From assembly GCF_003710915.1 (NCBI RefSeq), contig NZ_RHHR01000014.1, positions 91,306 to 155,305 of the forward strand: 64,000 nt of DNA. Direction: 5' to 3'. The position numbers and the translations under genes were made by a program. The notes under the pieces are model-generated. The model saw only the letters and a program-made list of their open reading frames with translations. It did not search any database and was not told the origin of the DNA. How positions within the stretch are numbered: the stretch's first letter is position 1; the number at the start of each line of letters is the position of its first letter. Source of the DNA: Brevibacillus invocatus (lineage in GTDB: Bacteria; Bacillota; Bacilli; Brevibacillales; Brevibacillaceae). Positions 51,228-59,065 of the stretch are shown here, piece by piece.

Positions 51228-51486
51228 GCTGTTCAAACGCATTCCACTCCTGCACGATGACGGTTTGTTCCGCACTGCACCCGGGACACCAGCAGGCATG
51301 CAGGCATTGGTGGTGGATAAAATCTGCATATCCGTTGTCCAGCTTGGAATCGTCAATCTCCCGGTACGGACTGTAGTCGCCGTAATAGTCATACAGGCGC
51401 CCACCATCGATCAACGGCTGCTGGCAGCGGGGACACTCCTCCTGCAACGTATCAAAGCCATTGCAAACTGGACACAGATGACTCAT
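51208..51486 (-). CDS. Small zinc-ribbon protein
   Basis: 92 residues, cysteine rich. CPVCNGFDTL and CPRCQQPL form one CxxC pair set; a further set is CLHACWCPGC. The middle is rich in Tyr and Asp (YDYYGDYSPYREIDD). It probably binds one or two zinc ions. Function unknown; the CPxC pattern is seen in many Bacillales hypothetical proteins. ATG 51486 has GGGGAGG 8 bases upstream. Confidence 0.7.
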   Translation of the reverse strand: MSHLCPVCNGFDTLQEECPRCQQPLIDGGRLYDYYGDYSPYREIDDSKLDNGYADFIHHQCLHACWCPGCSAEQTVIVQEWNAFEQQKKQDV

Positions 51487-51605
51487 GGTGTAAACCTCCC
51501 CGTGCTTTCTTTTCTTTTACTGTGTGCGATGGCGGGAGGGGATATGCAGGATGAACGGACCGTTTATTTGGTTTCGATCCCCCGATGAGAGGGGACGTTT
51601 TCAAT

Positions 51606-51649
51606 GAAAAAAAGCCTGCGCTACTCTAGGCGAGTGGCAGCAGGGCTTT
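51606..51649 (-). terminator. Terminator after yumC
   Basis: Reverse strand: AAAGCC-C-TGC / GCA-GGCTTT with an 8-T run following. Confidence 0.75.
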
Positions 51650-51700
51650 AGTGGAGTTCGTCTAGTCAGAATGTAGAGAAATCTAATTCTACGTGTACAA

Positions 51701-52711
51701 TTACGATTTGAAATTATCCATGCTGGAAGAGTGCCCAGGCTGTAATTTTGCGTTGGGGTTGATGTAGGCAATGGCGTTATTGACGGCAGTAGGAGCTTCA
51801 CCGAAGCCGACTGCAATCAGCTTTACTTTACCTGGATATGTCGCGATGTCTCCTGCTGCGTAGATGCCTGGAATATTCGACTCCATGCGGGAATTGACCA
51901 CGATCGAGCCTTTTTCCAGTTCCAGTCCCCAATTTTTGATGGGGCCGAGGGAGGAGATGAAACCAAAGTTGACGATGACAGCATCTACTTCGAGATCCTT
52001 CAGCTCTTTGGTTGTGCAGTGTTCCAGGGTGATGCGTTCAATATCGTTTTCTCCGTGCAAAGCAGAGATTTCATAAGGAGTTGTTACGTTCACTTTGGAA
52101 GACATCAGCATTTCTACGCTGTGCTCGTGAGCGCGGAATTTGTCCCGGCGGTGAATCAGCGTCACTTCCTTGGCGATAGGCTCCAGCATCAGAGACCAAT
52201 CCAAGGCAGAGTCGCCACCACCAATGACGGCTACGCGCTTACCTTTGAAGGAGTTCAGATCGGTGACAAAGTAGTGCAGATTGGATTTTTCGTAGTTGAC
52301 GGCGTCTGGATGCTCCAGTCTGCGCGGCTCAAATGCGCCTACACCTGCGGTAATAATCACCGTTTTAGAGTAGTGGATGCCTTTGTCGGTCGTAATCTCA
52401 AACACATCCTGATCATTTTTCACCACGTTTTCCACTTTTTCCTCAAGACATACGCTCTGCTGGAATTGGGAAATCTGGTCTTTCAGATTATTGATCAGAT
52501 CCTGGGCCAAAACCTTAGGAAATCCGGCTACATCGTATATGTATTTCTCCGGATACAAAGCAGAAAGCTGCCCGCCAAGCTGAGGCATGCTTTCGATAAT
52601 TTTTACACTAGCTTGTCGCATTCCGCCGTAAAAAGCAGTAAACAAGCCGGCAGGTCCGCCGCCAATGATCGTGATGTCATAGACTTGCTCGTCCTTTTGC
52701 AGAAAATTCAA
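51701..52711 (-). CDS. yumC: ferredoxin/flavodoxin-NADP+ reductase, YumC type
   Basis: Thioredoxin reductase-like FNR, 336 residues, without the CxxC of thioredoxin reductases. FAD motif [23 protein letters not shown] motif [16 protein letters not shown], and ANIVNF-type region [12 protein letters not shown], then [35 protein letters not shown] 52711 has GGAGG 8 bases upstream; the longer ATG version (52753) adds 14 residues without a ribosome site. Supplies or takes electrons from ferredoxin or flavodoxin, for example for radical SAM or desaturase systems. Confidence 0.93.
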   Translation of the reverse strand: MNFLQKDEQVYDITIIGGGPAGLFTAFYGGMRQASVKIIESMPQLGGQLSALYPEKYIYDVAGFPKVLAQDLINNLKDQISQFQQSVCLEEKVENVVKNDQDVFEITTDKGIHYSKTVIITAGVGAFEPRRLEHPDAVNYEKSNLHYFVTDLNSFKGKRVAVIGGGDSALDWSLMLEPIAKEVTLIHRRDKFRAHEHSVEMLMSSKVNVTTPYEISALHGENDIERITLEHCTTKELKDLEVDAVIVNFGFISSLGPIKNWGLELEKGSIVVNSRMESNIPGIYAAGDIATYPGKVKLIAVGFGEAPTAVNNAIAYINPNAKLQPGHSSSMDNFKS

Positions 52712-53097
52712 TCTCAGCACCTCCGAAATATTCTGAACAAACTCCTTCCTCATTATACCTGTACTTCCAATTGAAAAAAAGCGCCAACGATGAAGGTTTT
52801 CTGGAAAAGAGAATGCATGCTGGCAAGCTTTTGGCAGAGCCCGAAATATTCAGATCATACAAAAAAGCCTTGCAAAAGCGAATCACTGCCGATATGATGG
52901 GAGTGACTGTAAAAAAATTGTCACATTTTGCTTCGATCAAGTTTGTGCATTTTTTCACAGGTAGGACGTTCAAAGTGACAGGGCAATTATTCCGTTCATA
53001 CGTATGTAATCATGATGGGCATCTTACTACTAACTAATCAAGTGAAATTTCGCACAAACTTCCACCAAATACCAAACAAACGAATGGAAGGGATACC
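52712..53097. other. Intergenic region between yumC and ndh-type gene
   Basis: 386 bases with divergent promoters presumed. Open frames on either strand lack ribosome sites and known sequence. The region holds a near-consensus Rex site (next entry). Confidence 0.5.
52943..52960. promoter_or_regulatory. Candidate Rex (NADH-sensing repressor) operator upstream of ndh
   Basis: TTGTG-CATTTTTT-CACAG fits the Rex consensus TTGTGAAnnnnTTCACAA at 12 of 14 defined bases, with the right 8-base centre. B. subtilis ndh is a known Rex target. Confidence 0.6.
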
Positions 53098-54288
53098 ATG
53101 AGCACACCCAAAATCCTCATCCTAGGTGCAGGCTACGGAGGATTATTAACCACTCTGCAACTGCAGAAGAAGCTGAATTACAACGAAGCAGAAGTTACTT
53201 TGGTAAACAAGCATAACTACCACTACATCACAACCTGGCTGCATGAGCCGGCAGCGGGCACTTCTTCGGCAGATCATGCACGTGTCAATCTGGAAGGCAT
53301 CATCAACACAAACAAGGTCAATTTTGTCAAAGGGACGGTTCAATCCATCCAATCAGAAGAGCAGACTGTCACTTTGGAAGGCGGAGAAGTCCTTTCCTAC
53401 GACTATCTGGTCATCGGACTGGGCAGCGAGCCTGAAACATTTGGCATCGAAGGCTTGAAGGAGCACGCTTTCAGCATCCGCAGCATCAACGCTGTGCGCC
53501 ACATTCGCGAGCACATCGAGTACATGTTCTCCAAGTATAAAAACGAGCCGGAGCGCACCGACTACATCACTTTTGTCGTTGGGGGAGCAGGCTTTACCGG
53601 AATCGAGTTTTGCGGCGAGCTGGGCGATCGCATCCCTGAGCTGTGCGAGGAATTCGACGTCGATCCTTCGCTCGTGAAGGTGTATTGCATCGAGGCGGCT
53701 CCGACAGCTTTGCCTGGCTTTGATCCAGAGCTGATCAGCTATGCGATGGAAGTTTTGGAGCGCAAAGGAATCGAATTCAAAATCGGCACACCAATTAAGC
53801 AATGCACGCCGGATGGTGTCCTGCTGGCGACCGGTGAAGAGATCAAATCCAAGACCGTCGTCTGGGCGGCAGGTGTTCGCGGCAACAGCATCGTGGAAAA
53901 AGCAGGCTTTGAAGTCATGCGTGGACGCGTCAAGGTAGACGAATTCTTGCGTGCGCCAGGTCATGAAAATGTGTTCGTCGTCGGAGACTGCGCCCTGATT
54001 TTCAATGAAGAAGGCCGTCCTTACCCGCCAACGGCACAGATCGCTGTACAGGAAGGCGAAACCCTGGGTGACAACCTGGTCGCTATGCTGCGCGGCGAGC
54101 TGCCGCATAAGTTTACCCCTCATTTGCAAGGAACCTTGGCTTCCTTGGGCAAAGGCGAAGGGATCGGTCAGGTAGGCTCGAAAAAGCTGTTTGGCAGCAC
54201 GGCAGCGATGATGAAAAAAGCGAGTGATCTGCGCTACTTGTACAAAATCGGCGGCGTTGGCCTCGCGATGAAGAAAGTCAAGCTGTAG
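53098..54288 (+). CDS. ndh: type II NADH:quinone dehydrogenase
   Basis: 396-residue NDH-2. FAD motif ILILGAGYGGLLTTLQLQ, NHHYHITTWLHEPAAGT-type segment (NYHYITTWLHEPAAG), NAD motif FVVGGAGFTGIEFCGEL, second FAD site HENVFVVGDCALIF, and quinone-side YPPTAQIAVQEGETLGDNL with the conserved AQxAxQ. The C-terminal amphipathic helix (KASDLRYLYKIGGVGLAMKK) is the membrane anchor. Oxidises NADH and reduces menaquinone without pumping protons. Start ATG 53098 follows ATGGAAGGGAT. Likely Rex-controlled. Confidence 0.93.
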   Translation: MSTPKILILGAGYGGLLTTLQLQKKLNYNEAEVTLVNKHNYHYITTWLHEPAAGTSSADHARVNLEGIINTNKVNFVKGTVQSIQSEEQTVTLEGGEVLSYDYLVIGLGSEPETFGIEGLKEHAFSIRSINAVRHIREHIEYMFSKYKNEPERTDYITFVVGGAGFTGIEFCGELGDRIPELCEEFDVDPSLVKVYCIEAAPTALPGFDPELISYAMEVLERKGIEFKIGTPIKQCTPDGVLLATGEEIKSKTVVWAAGVRGNSIVEKAGFEVMRGRVKVDEFLRAPGHENVFVVGDCALIFNEEGRPYPPTAQIAVQEGETLGDNLVAMLRGELPHKFTPHLQGTLASLGKGEGIGQVGSKKLFGSTAAMMKKASDLRYLYKIGGVGLAMKKVKL

Positions 54289-54325
54289 AGCCATGCGTCA
54301 TGCGAGTGTACAGGTCAGAGGATTG

Positions 54326-54544
54326 ATGACCAGAGAAGAGCTTGATCGCTACAATGCCTTAATGGAAGTAGGCGGGTTTCTGGAAGAGCAGCACAGACAC
54401 GACCTGGCTTGGCATGTGCAACGCGAAGTGGACATTTTGATCTTGCCCGCGATAGAGCGGTTGAAGGAAAAAGGGCGTGAGCGGGACAGAGAAAACCTCC
54501 GCTATATGATCGACAATGGACTGTTGGATGAAGACGACGAATAG
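54326..54544 (+). CDS. Small hypothetical protein
   Basis: About 72 residues, helical and highly charged (EELDRYNALMEVGGFLEEQHRHD, then LKEKGRERDRENLRYMIDNGLLDEDDE). Not recognised. ATG 54326 has AGAGG only 4 bases upstream; ATG 54293, five bases after the ndh stop, would give an 83-residue version. Probably co-transcribed with ndh. A terminator follows directly. Confidence 0.6.
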   Translation: MTREELDRYNALMEVGGFLEEQHRHDLAWHVQREVDILILPAIERLKEKGRERDRENLRYMIDNGLLDEDDE

Positions 54545-54553
54545 ACACATGTG

Positions 54554-54579
54554 CCCCCGACCTTAGTTCGGGGGTTTTG
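54554..54579 (+). terminator. Terminator before Nudix gene
   Basis: CCCCCGA / TCGGGGG then TTTTGC. Confidence 0.85.
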
Positions 54580-54602
54580 CATCGAGAAGGAGTGCGAAAT
54601 AG

Positions 54603-55079
54603 ATGAGAGCAGGCAAGGTATGGCTTGGTGCATGCGGAATTGTGATTCGCGGTGAAGAAGCACTGGTTGTGAAAAAGGCGTACAGCGGTTTGAAGGGGCA
54701 GTGGTCGTTTCCAGCGGGGTTTGTCCAGGAGGGTGAGACAGTAGATGTGGCTGCCGTTCGAGAGGTCTTGGAGGAGACAGGCATCGAGGCGATCATTCGT
54801 CACGTTGCTGCGATCCGCTCCGGTGTGATTCGTGAAAGCATCAGCGACAACATGGTGGTCTTCTGGATGGATTACGTCAGCGGCGAACCGCGTCCACAAG
54901 AAGGAGAGATTCTGGAGACGCGGTTTATGCCCATCGAAGAGCTGTTGACGCATCCGCTTTCTTCGACTTACCTGAAGATCATCCTGCCCAAATACAAGGA
55001 ACGGGAGAGCGGGCTGAGCGGGCAAAGCCACGACATCGATCCTGTGTTTTCCTATACCTCGTACAAGATCTTCAAATGA
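54603..55079 (+). CDS. Nudix hydrolase
   Basis: 158 residues. Complete Nudix box GFVQEGETVDVAAVREVLEETGIEA (about residues 38-62), preceded by the strand ALVVKKAYSGLKGQWSFPA. It hydrolyses a nucleoside diphosphate linked to another moiety; substrate unknown. The C-terminal DIDPVFSYTSYKIF is seen in Bacillales relatives. ATG 54603, with GAGAAGGAG upstream. Contrast with the broken Nudix gene at 42.2 kb. Confidence 0.9.
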   Translation: MRAGKVWLGACGIVIRGEEALVVKKAYSGLKGQWSFPAGFVQEGETVDVAAVREVLEETGIEAIIRHVAAIRSGVIRESISDNMVVFWMDYVSGEPRPQEGEILETRFMPIEELLTHPLSSTYLKIILPKYKERESGLSGQSHDIDPVFSYTSYKIFK

Positions 55080-55097
55080 CAGGACTAGGGGAGAGAA

Positions 55098-55589
55098 TTA
55101 TCGATTCGAACGGGTGTTGGCTCTGATGAGACGTAAAACCTCCATGCAAGTGTCCAGATCTTTCGGAGCAATGCCTTTCACGGATTCGGCGATCGTCTGT
55201 TTGACGACCCCGATCAAGGCTTCTTGCAGCTCCTTTCCTTTGTCAGTCAGGAAGATGAGATTTTTTCGTTTATCCAGGGAATCCTGGGCCCGATAGACCA
55301 AACCTCGCTTCGTAAGCGTATTGATAATACGGGATGTACTTGGCTGGTCACGCATGGTTGCTGTAGCCAGCTCCAGCTGGGACAAGCCATCCTTTCGCCA
55401 TAGCTCATTGAGGATGATCCATTGCTCTGTGGACACTTTACCGGCTGATTGGTTGAATAAAAAATCAAGAAATTCAGAGAATGACGTAGATAGAGAAAGA
55501 TGATATCGCTTACATCCGCGGTACTTTTGCTGTTTTAGGGATGAAGCTGTTTGAAAAAAGAAAAAAACAAATGTTATTATTGAATTCAT
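55098..55589 (-). CDS. MarR-family transcription regulator
   Basis: Up to 163 residues. The winged helix-turn-helix is clear: VSTEQWIILNELWRKDGLSQLELATATMRDQPSTSRIINTLTKRGLV and the wing SLDKRKNLIFLTDKG, followed by a C-terminal helix. The N-terminal dimerisation helix is present (SLSTSFSEFLDFLF) but the most upstream part (FVFFFFQTASSLKQQ) is not family-like, and no ribosome site precedes ATG 55589. The true start is uncertain or the 5' end is altered. Targets unknown; oxidative or antibiotic stress control is common for the family. Confidence 0.78.
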   Translation of the reverse strand: MNSIITFVFFFFQTASSLKQQKYRGCKRYHLSLSTSFSEFLDFLFNQSAGKVSTEQWIILNELWRKDGLSQLELATATMRDQPSTSRIINTLTKRGLVYRAQDSLDKRKNLIFLTDKGKELQEALIGVVKQTIAESVKGIAPKDLDTCMEVLRLIRANTRSNR

Positions 55590-55651
55590 CTAAATAATCA
55601 GAAAATACATGCAATATTTGCCAGCGCATGAATTGGAAAGGGGAGATCAGC

Positions 55652-55795
55652 ATGAGAACGAATCAAGAACAATGCCCATACTGCAAGGGAGAAGGGTACT
55701 TTCAACTGCTGCTGGGAGGAACGGAGAGCTGTCCGGGGTGTGAAGGCACAGGGGAATATTCCCTAAAAGAGACGGTAACCTCTGGAAGCAAGTAA
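55652..55795 (+). CDS. yuiA: YuiA-like 47-residue zinc-finger protein
   Basis: Very small protein with two DnaJ-like CxxCxGxG motifs: CPYCKGEGYF and CPGCEGTGEY, which likely bind zinc. Length and motifs fit B. subtilis YuiA, and the yuiB- and yuiC-like genes follow in order. Function unknown. ATG 55652 follows GGGGAGATC at good spacing. A terminator follows, so it is probably its own transcription unit. Confidence 0.85.
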   Translation: MRTNQEQCPYCKGEGYFQLLLGGTESCPGCEGTGEYSLKETVTSGSK

Positions 55796-55821
55796 CGAAA
55801 GAGATCAAATGGAATTGACAG

Positions 55822-55850
55822 GCCGATCGCATTTCGCGATTCGGCTTTTT
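55822..55850 (+). terminator. Terminator after yuiA
   Basis: GCCGATCGC / GCGAT-CGGC then TTTTT. Confidence 0.85.
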
Positions 55851-55973
55851 GCTGCGCGCTTGGTGGTATTGACCTGTTCCACTGATTTCGATACACTGAG
55901 ATACGAAAACAAGCCATCTTTTTTCAATAGGTTCGTCTTTCGGTGCAAAGATAGGCAGGAGGTCTATAGGTCC

Positions 55974-56234
55974 ATGAGTGTGCTGCAATTTATCGTTTCC
56001 ATTGTCCTCTTCTCCGTTCTTGGCTTTGGGATCGGATTTATTTTTAACATGATTTTACGTACAACCTGGTTTCCTGTTGTCATCGCGATTGGAATATTGG
56101 TAGGCACTCTGATTTTCCAGGGCATTGTTCCAGGCATTTGGGATGCTATTATTCTGGGCTGCGGAATGATCGGTACGATTGCCAGCGGCTGGACGATTCA
56201 AACGCTTCGCAAAAAAGGATATCGGATGTTTTAA
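55974..56234 (+). CDS. yuiB: YuiB-like membrane protein
   Basis: 86 residues, three hydrophobic helices (about 3-28, 32-51, 56-76), short basic end (LRKKGYRMF). Matches the YuiB family in size, topology and place between yuiA and yuiC. Function unknown. ATG 55974 lies about 11 bases after AGGAGG. Confidence 0.8.
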   Translation: MSVLQFIVSIVLFSVLGFGIGFIFNMILRTTWFPVVIAIGILVGTLIFQGIVPGIWDAIILGCGMIGTIASGWTIQTLRKKGYRMF

Positions 56235-56240
56235 CAGCGG

Positions 56241-56267
56241 ACAGGCCTTGAAAAAGGCTTGTTTTTA
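56241..56267 (+). terminator. Terminator after yuiB
   Basis: ACA-GCCTT / AAGGC-TGT then TTTTA. Confidence 0.7.
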
Positions 56268-56383
56268 CTTTCATGCAAATGGAAAGATCACAAAAAAACC
56301 GAATATTTCTGTAATGGAACAAAATTTGTGTATATTTTCCTCCTCCTCGGGACATGACTAGAACCGAGAGGAGGTTATCAGAA

Positions 56384-57004
56384 ATGAATGGAAAGCGGAT
56401 AGTAAGTATCCTTATGCTGAGCGTCATGTTCTTGAGTGGCTTTGCCAGCGACGGGTACGGCTATAACGCAGTAGGAGATGGTCTGAGAGCCAACTCCGCG
56501 TTTGGAATCAAGGAAGTCAAGGAAGGTCAGCGAGTCGTCAAAAAGCGGAATGTATCCGCCAGCTCACTCACACAGGTGATAGATAAAACGGAAAGCATGC
56601 TGGATCAATATCCAAAAGTGCGTGTTGTTGCTACAGGCTATTACGCCGGAGTAGAATCTACCGGCAAGGACCCATCGCACCCGTCCTACGGCATTACCTA
56701 TTCGGGTGTCAAAGTGCGAAGAGATGATTATTCGACGATCGCTGCTGACCTGCGTGTCTTCCCACTGGGGACGATTCTGTACATTCCTGGTTATGGGTAC
56801 GGAGTTGTAGCCGATAAAGGAGGGGCCATTCGCGGAAACAAGATTGATCTCTATTTCGAGACGAAACAAGATGTGTATAAATTGTGGGGGAAAAAGTCCG
56901 TAGATGTCTACGTGGTAAAGAAGGGAGAGGGCAAGGTCACAGAAGCCTTCCTCAATTCTCTGAATCAAAGAGGAGTAGCCGCTATGGCAGACCCCGTCCA
57001 GTAA
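56384..57004 (+). CDS. yuiC: 3D-domain protein, YuiC-like
   Basis: 206 residues. Signal peptide (about 1-25) then a domain with the three conserved aspartates of the 3D (Sps/MltA-like barrel) family: [38 protein letters not shown] and NKIDLYF. Related YuiC is a muralytic stationary-phase survival-type enzyme (lytic transglycosylase fold). It probably remodels peptidoglycan during spore growth or germination. ATG 56384 has GAGAGGAGG upstream. Confidence 0.88.
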   Translation: MNGKRIVSILMLSVMFLSGFASDGYGYNAVGDGLRANSAFGIKEVKEGQRVVKKRNVSASSLTQVIDKTESMLDQYPKVRVVATGYYAGVESTGKDPSHPSYGITYSGVKVRRDDYSTIAADLRVFPLGTILYIPGYGYGVVADKGGAIRGNKIDLYFETKQDVYKLWGKKSVDVYVVKKGEGKVTEAFLNSLNQRGVAAMADPVQ

Positions 57005-57011
57005 GAAAAGG

Positions 57012-57057
57012 AAAAAACGTTCAGGGCAAATGACAATCGGCCTTGGACGTTTTTTTG
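57012..57057 (+). terminator. Terminator after yuiC
   Basis: AAAAAACGT / ACGTTTTTT, long loop. Confidence 0.75.
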
Positions 57058-57063
57058 TACTGT

Positions 57064-57140
57064 TGGAAAGTATAGGTGCACGCGTACCCTTTGGGTATCA
57101 AGGCTCGCCAAAAGCTTGGCGTAGGCGGATTATCTAATGT
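57064..57140 (+). repeat. Interspersed structured repeat, copy 3
   Basis: GGAAAGTATAGGTGCA start and TCTAATGT end are shared with copy 1. Two hairpins: TACCC-TTT-GGGTA (57085-57097) and CGCCAA-AAGC-TTGGCG (57106-57121), the latter identical in core to copy 1. The end overlaps the stop codon of the convergent cobalamin-binding gene. Confidence 0.7.
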
Positions 57141-57910
57141 TCGCTGGGGTGAAGGAGAGAGACCAGCTGCTCCAATCCATCGAGAATGCGAGGAGATGGA
57201 CGACAGTAGAGCCCTTCCTCCAAGAGATGGACCTGGCCTAGACGGATGGCCTTCATATTCTGCCATTCAGGTCGTTCTGTAATCATGCTTGGCTTGATTC
57301 TTTTCAGCTCGATTCCGCACCAGACTACACAGATATGATCCGGGTTTCGCTCCATCACCATTTCACGTGTCGCCTTTACATTGGCGACCGGATAATCAGC
57401 GAAAATGTTTGTGGCGCCCGCGCATTCACTGACATCCGTCAGCCAGTTTTCTCTGCCAGGCGAATAGATCGGGTTGGGCCACCATTCCCAGTACAGAGCT
57501 GGTTTCTGTTCATAGGAGGAGGTTTTTTGCCGGATGGTTTCCATTTTTTCGTCAAATTGAGCCGCAAGTTCCTCTGCTTTTTGCTGTGTTCCTGTCGCTT
57601 CTCCGACAAGCCGGATATCATCCGGTATTTCCCCGATACGAGAGGGGTTCAGGACGATGTGCGGAATGCTGCGAGCGCGCAACGCATCGATATTGGCTTC
57701 CATTCCCGGAACGCTGAGCGAGGCGACCACGAGATCGGGCTGCAGTGCAGCCACCCGGTCCATATCAATCGTCAGGTCAGGACCGACTCGCGGCAGATGC
57801 TGCCATTCAGCAGGCCAGTCAGAATGATTATCGAGCCCGACTACCTGCTGGCCAAGTCCCAAATAGTAAAGGATTTCCGTATTGCTCGGACAGATGGATA
57901 CAATACGCAT
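57134..57910 (-). CDS. BtuF-like cobalamin/corrinoid-binding protein without signal peptide
   Basis: 258 residues, periplasmic-binding-protein (TroA/BtuF) fold: IVSICPSNTEILYYLGLGQQVVGLDNHSDWP, LQPDLVVASLSVPGMEANIDAL, YWEWWPNPIYSPGRENWLTDV and PDHICVVWCGIELKRI. There is no signal peptide or lipobox; the first conserved strand begins at residue 2. This cytoplasmic-looking subgroup is widespread and usually not linked to an importer; its role is uncertain. Start ATG 57910 with GGAGGAAGGTT upstream. The stop lies within repeat copy 3. Confidence 0.85.
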   Translation of the reverse strand: MRIVSICPSNTEILYYLGLGQQVVGLDNHSDWPAEWQHLPRVGPDLTIDMDRVAALQPDLVVASLSVPGMEANIDALRARSIPHIVLNPSRIGEIPDDIRLVGEATGTQQKAEELAAQFDEKMETIRQKTSSYEQKPALYWEWWPNPIYSPGRENWLTDVSECAGATNIFADYPVANVKATREMVMERNPDHICVVWCGIELKRIKPSMITERPEWQNMKAIRLGQVHLLEEGLYCRPSPRILDGLEQLVSLLHPSEH

Positions 57911-57935
57911 GAACCTTCCTCCTTCAGGGCATTTC

Positions 57936-58415
57936 CTAGAAAAGCGGATGGACGAGCAGTGCGACTACAACGCCCAGCGTACCGCCAATCAGAACTTCAA
58001 TGGGCTGATGTCCGAGCAGTTCCTTTAATTTTTTTGCCTTTTCCTGTGCAGGGCGTGCTCTGAACACTTTCATGTTTTCCAAAAGGTGATTGAACTCATC
58101 AACCAGCTTATTGAGCACGGCAGCTTGCATCCCGGCATGACGACGTACCCCAGCAGCGTCAAACATGACGATGACTCCCAAGATGGCGGAGATGGCAAAC
58201 ATATTGCTGCCAAAGCCTTCGCGCAATCCTACTGCAGTGGAGAGAGCAGTGACGGCAGAGGAGTGGGAGCTGGGCATGCCGCCCGTACTAAACATCAAGG
58301 ACCACATCCACGTTTTGGTGGTGAGAAAATGCAACGGGATTTTGATGAATTGGGCAATTCCTATGGCAAGCAGCGCAGCCCACAAGGGAAAGTTATCGAG
58401 AAAGTCATTTGCCAC
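57936..58415 (-). CDS. yuiD: YuiD-like divergent PAP2-family membrane protein
   Basis: 159 residues, several membrane helices. Conserved divergent PAP2 signature: FSTGGMPSSHSSAVTALSTAVGLREG, then FDAAGVRRHAGMQAAVLN and QPIEVLIGGTLGVVVALLVH. Phosphatase-like superfamily; substrate unknown. GTG 58415 has AAAGGA about 10 bases upstream and gives YuiD length (158 in B. subtilis). Order yuiA-B-C-D-E is kept apart from the inserted cobalamin-binding gene. Confidence 0.9.
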   Translation of the reverse strand: MANDFLDNFPLWAALLAIGIAQFIKIPLHFLTTKTWMWSLMFSTGGMPSSHSSAVTALSTAVGLREGFGSNMFAISAILGVIVMFDAAGVRRHAGMQAAVLNKLVDEFNHLLENMKVFRARPAQEKAKKLKELLGHQPIEVLIGGTLGVVVALLVHPLF

Positions 58416-58636
58416 AGAATTCCATTCCTTTCTATGTACGCTTCTAGGTTTATTGTAACAGATGGGCGTATGGATCATCCGTTAACTTTATAAGAAAAAG
58501 CTTGATCTTTTTTAGAGAGTGCGTATGATCGCTCACGCATTCGTCAAAAGTGTTGATGCCCTTTTTACTGGATGTCAGCGAATGACAATCTGTGATACGA
58601 TGAAAGTGAACAGGGGAAACGGAAGGGGTGCATGGG

Positions 58637-59008
58637 ATGCATTTTCCCGAGCAATATCTTCAGTTCATCGATAAGTTCAATGCGGGCGAGTATTACGAGT
58701 GCCACGACCTGCTGGAGGAAATCTGGATGGAGGATAAATCAGACAAGTTCCTGCAAGGACTTTTGCAGCTGTCTGTCGGCCTATACCATCTGGAGTACGG
58801 CAATATTAAAGGTGCTCGCTGGATGCTCGGCAACGCGCGCAAGTATCTGTTGCGCTATAGTCCCAATCATTGGGGCCTTGATGTCCATGACGTGATCACA
58901 TACATACAAACCTGTGAGGCTACACTTCCTGATGTCGAAGTCATTCCTTATGCCCAAGCAAAGGCCATCTCGTATCCTACTTATCGTTTGCGATTAGACA
59001 CTAGCTAG
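58637..59008 (+). CDS. DUF309 family protein
   Basis: 123 residues. FNAGEYYECHDLLEEIWMED and KFLQGLLQLSVGLYHLEYGNIKGA identify the DUF309 helical family, with a conserved His-Asp-Glu cluster (ECHDLLEEIW) that may bind metal. Function unknown. ATG 58637 has GGAAGGGG about 7 bases upstream; GTG 58628 is in the ribosome site. Confidence 0.85.
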   Translation: MHFPEQYLQFIDKFNAGEYYECHDLLEEIWMEDKSDKFLQGLLQLSVGLYHLEYGNIKGARWMLGNARKYLLRYSPNHWGLDVHDVITYIQTCEATLPDVEVIPYAQAKAISYPTYRLRLDTS

Positions 59009-59065
59009 TGAAAAAACAAATGCGATGATAATTGTATCCTAACTTAGGGAAAGAGGGAAGAGTAT

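Noticed and set aside
52771..53037. 88-codon plus-strand frame in the yumC-ndh gap
   Set aside because: No ribosome site or recognisable motif; it spans the Rex-like site and presumed promoter.
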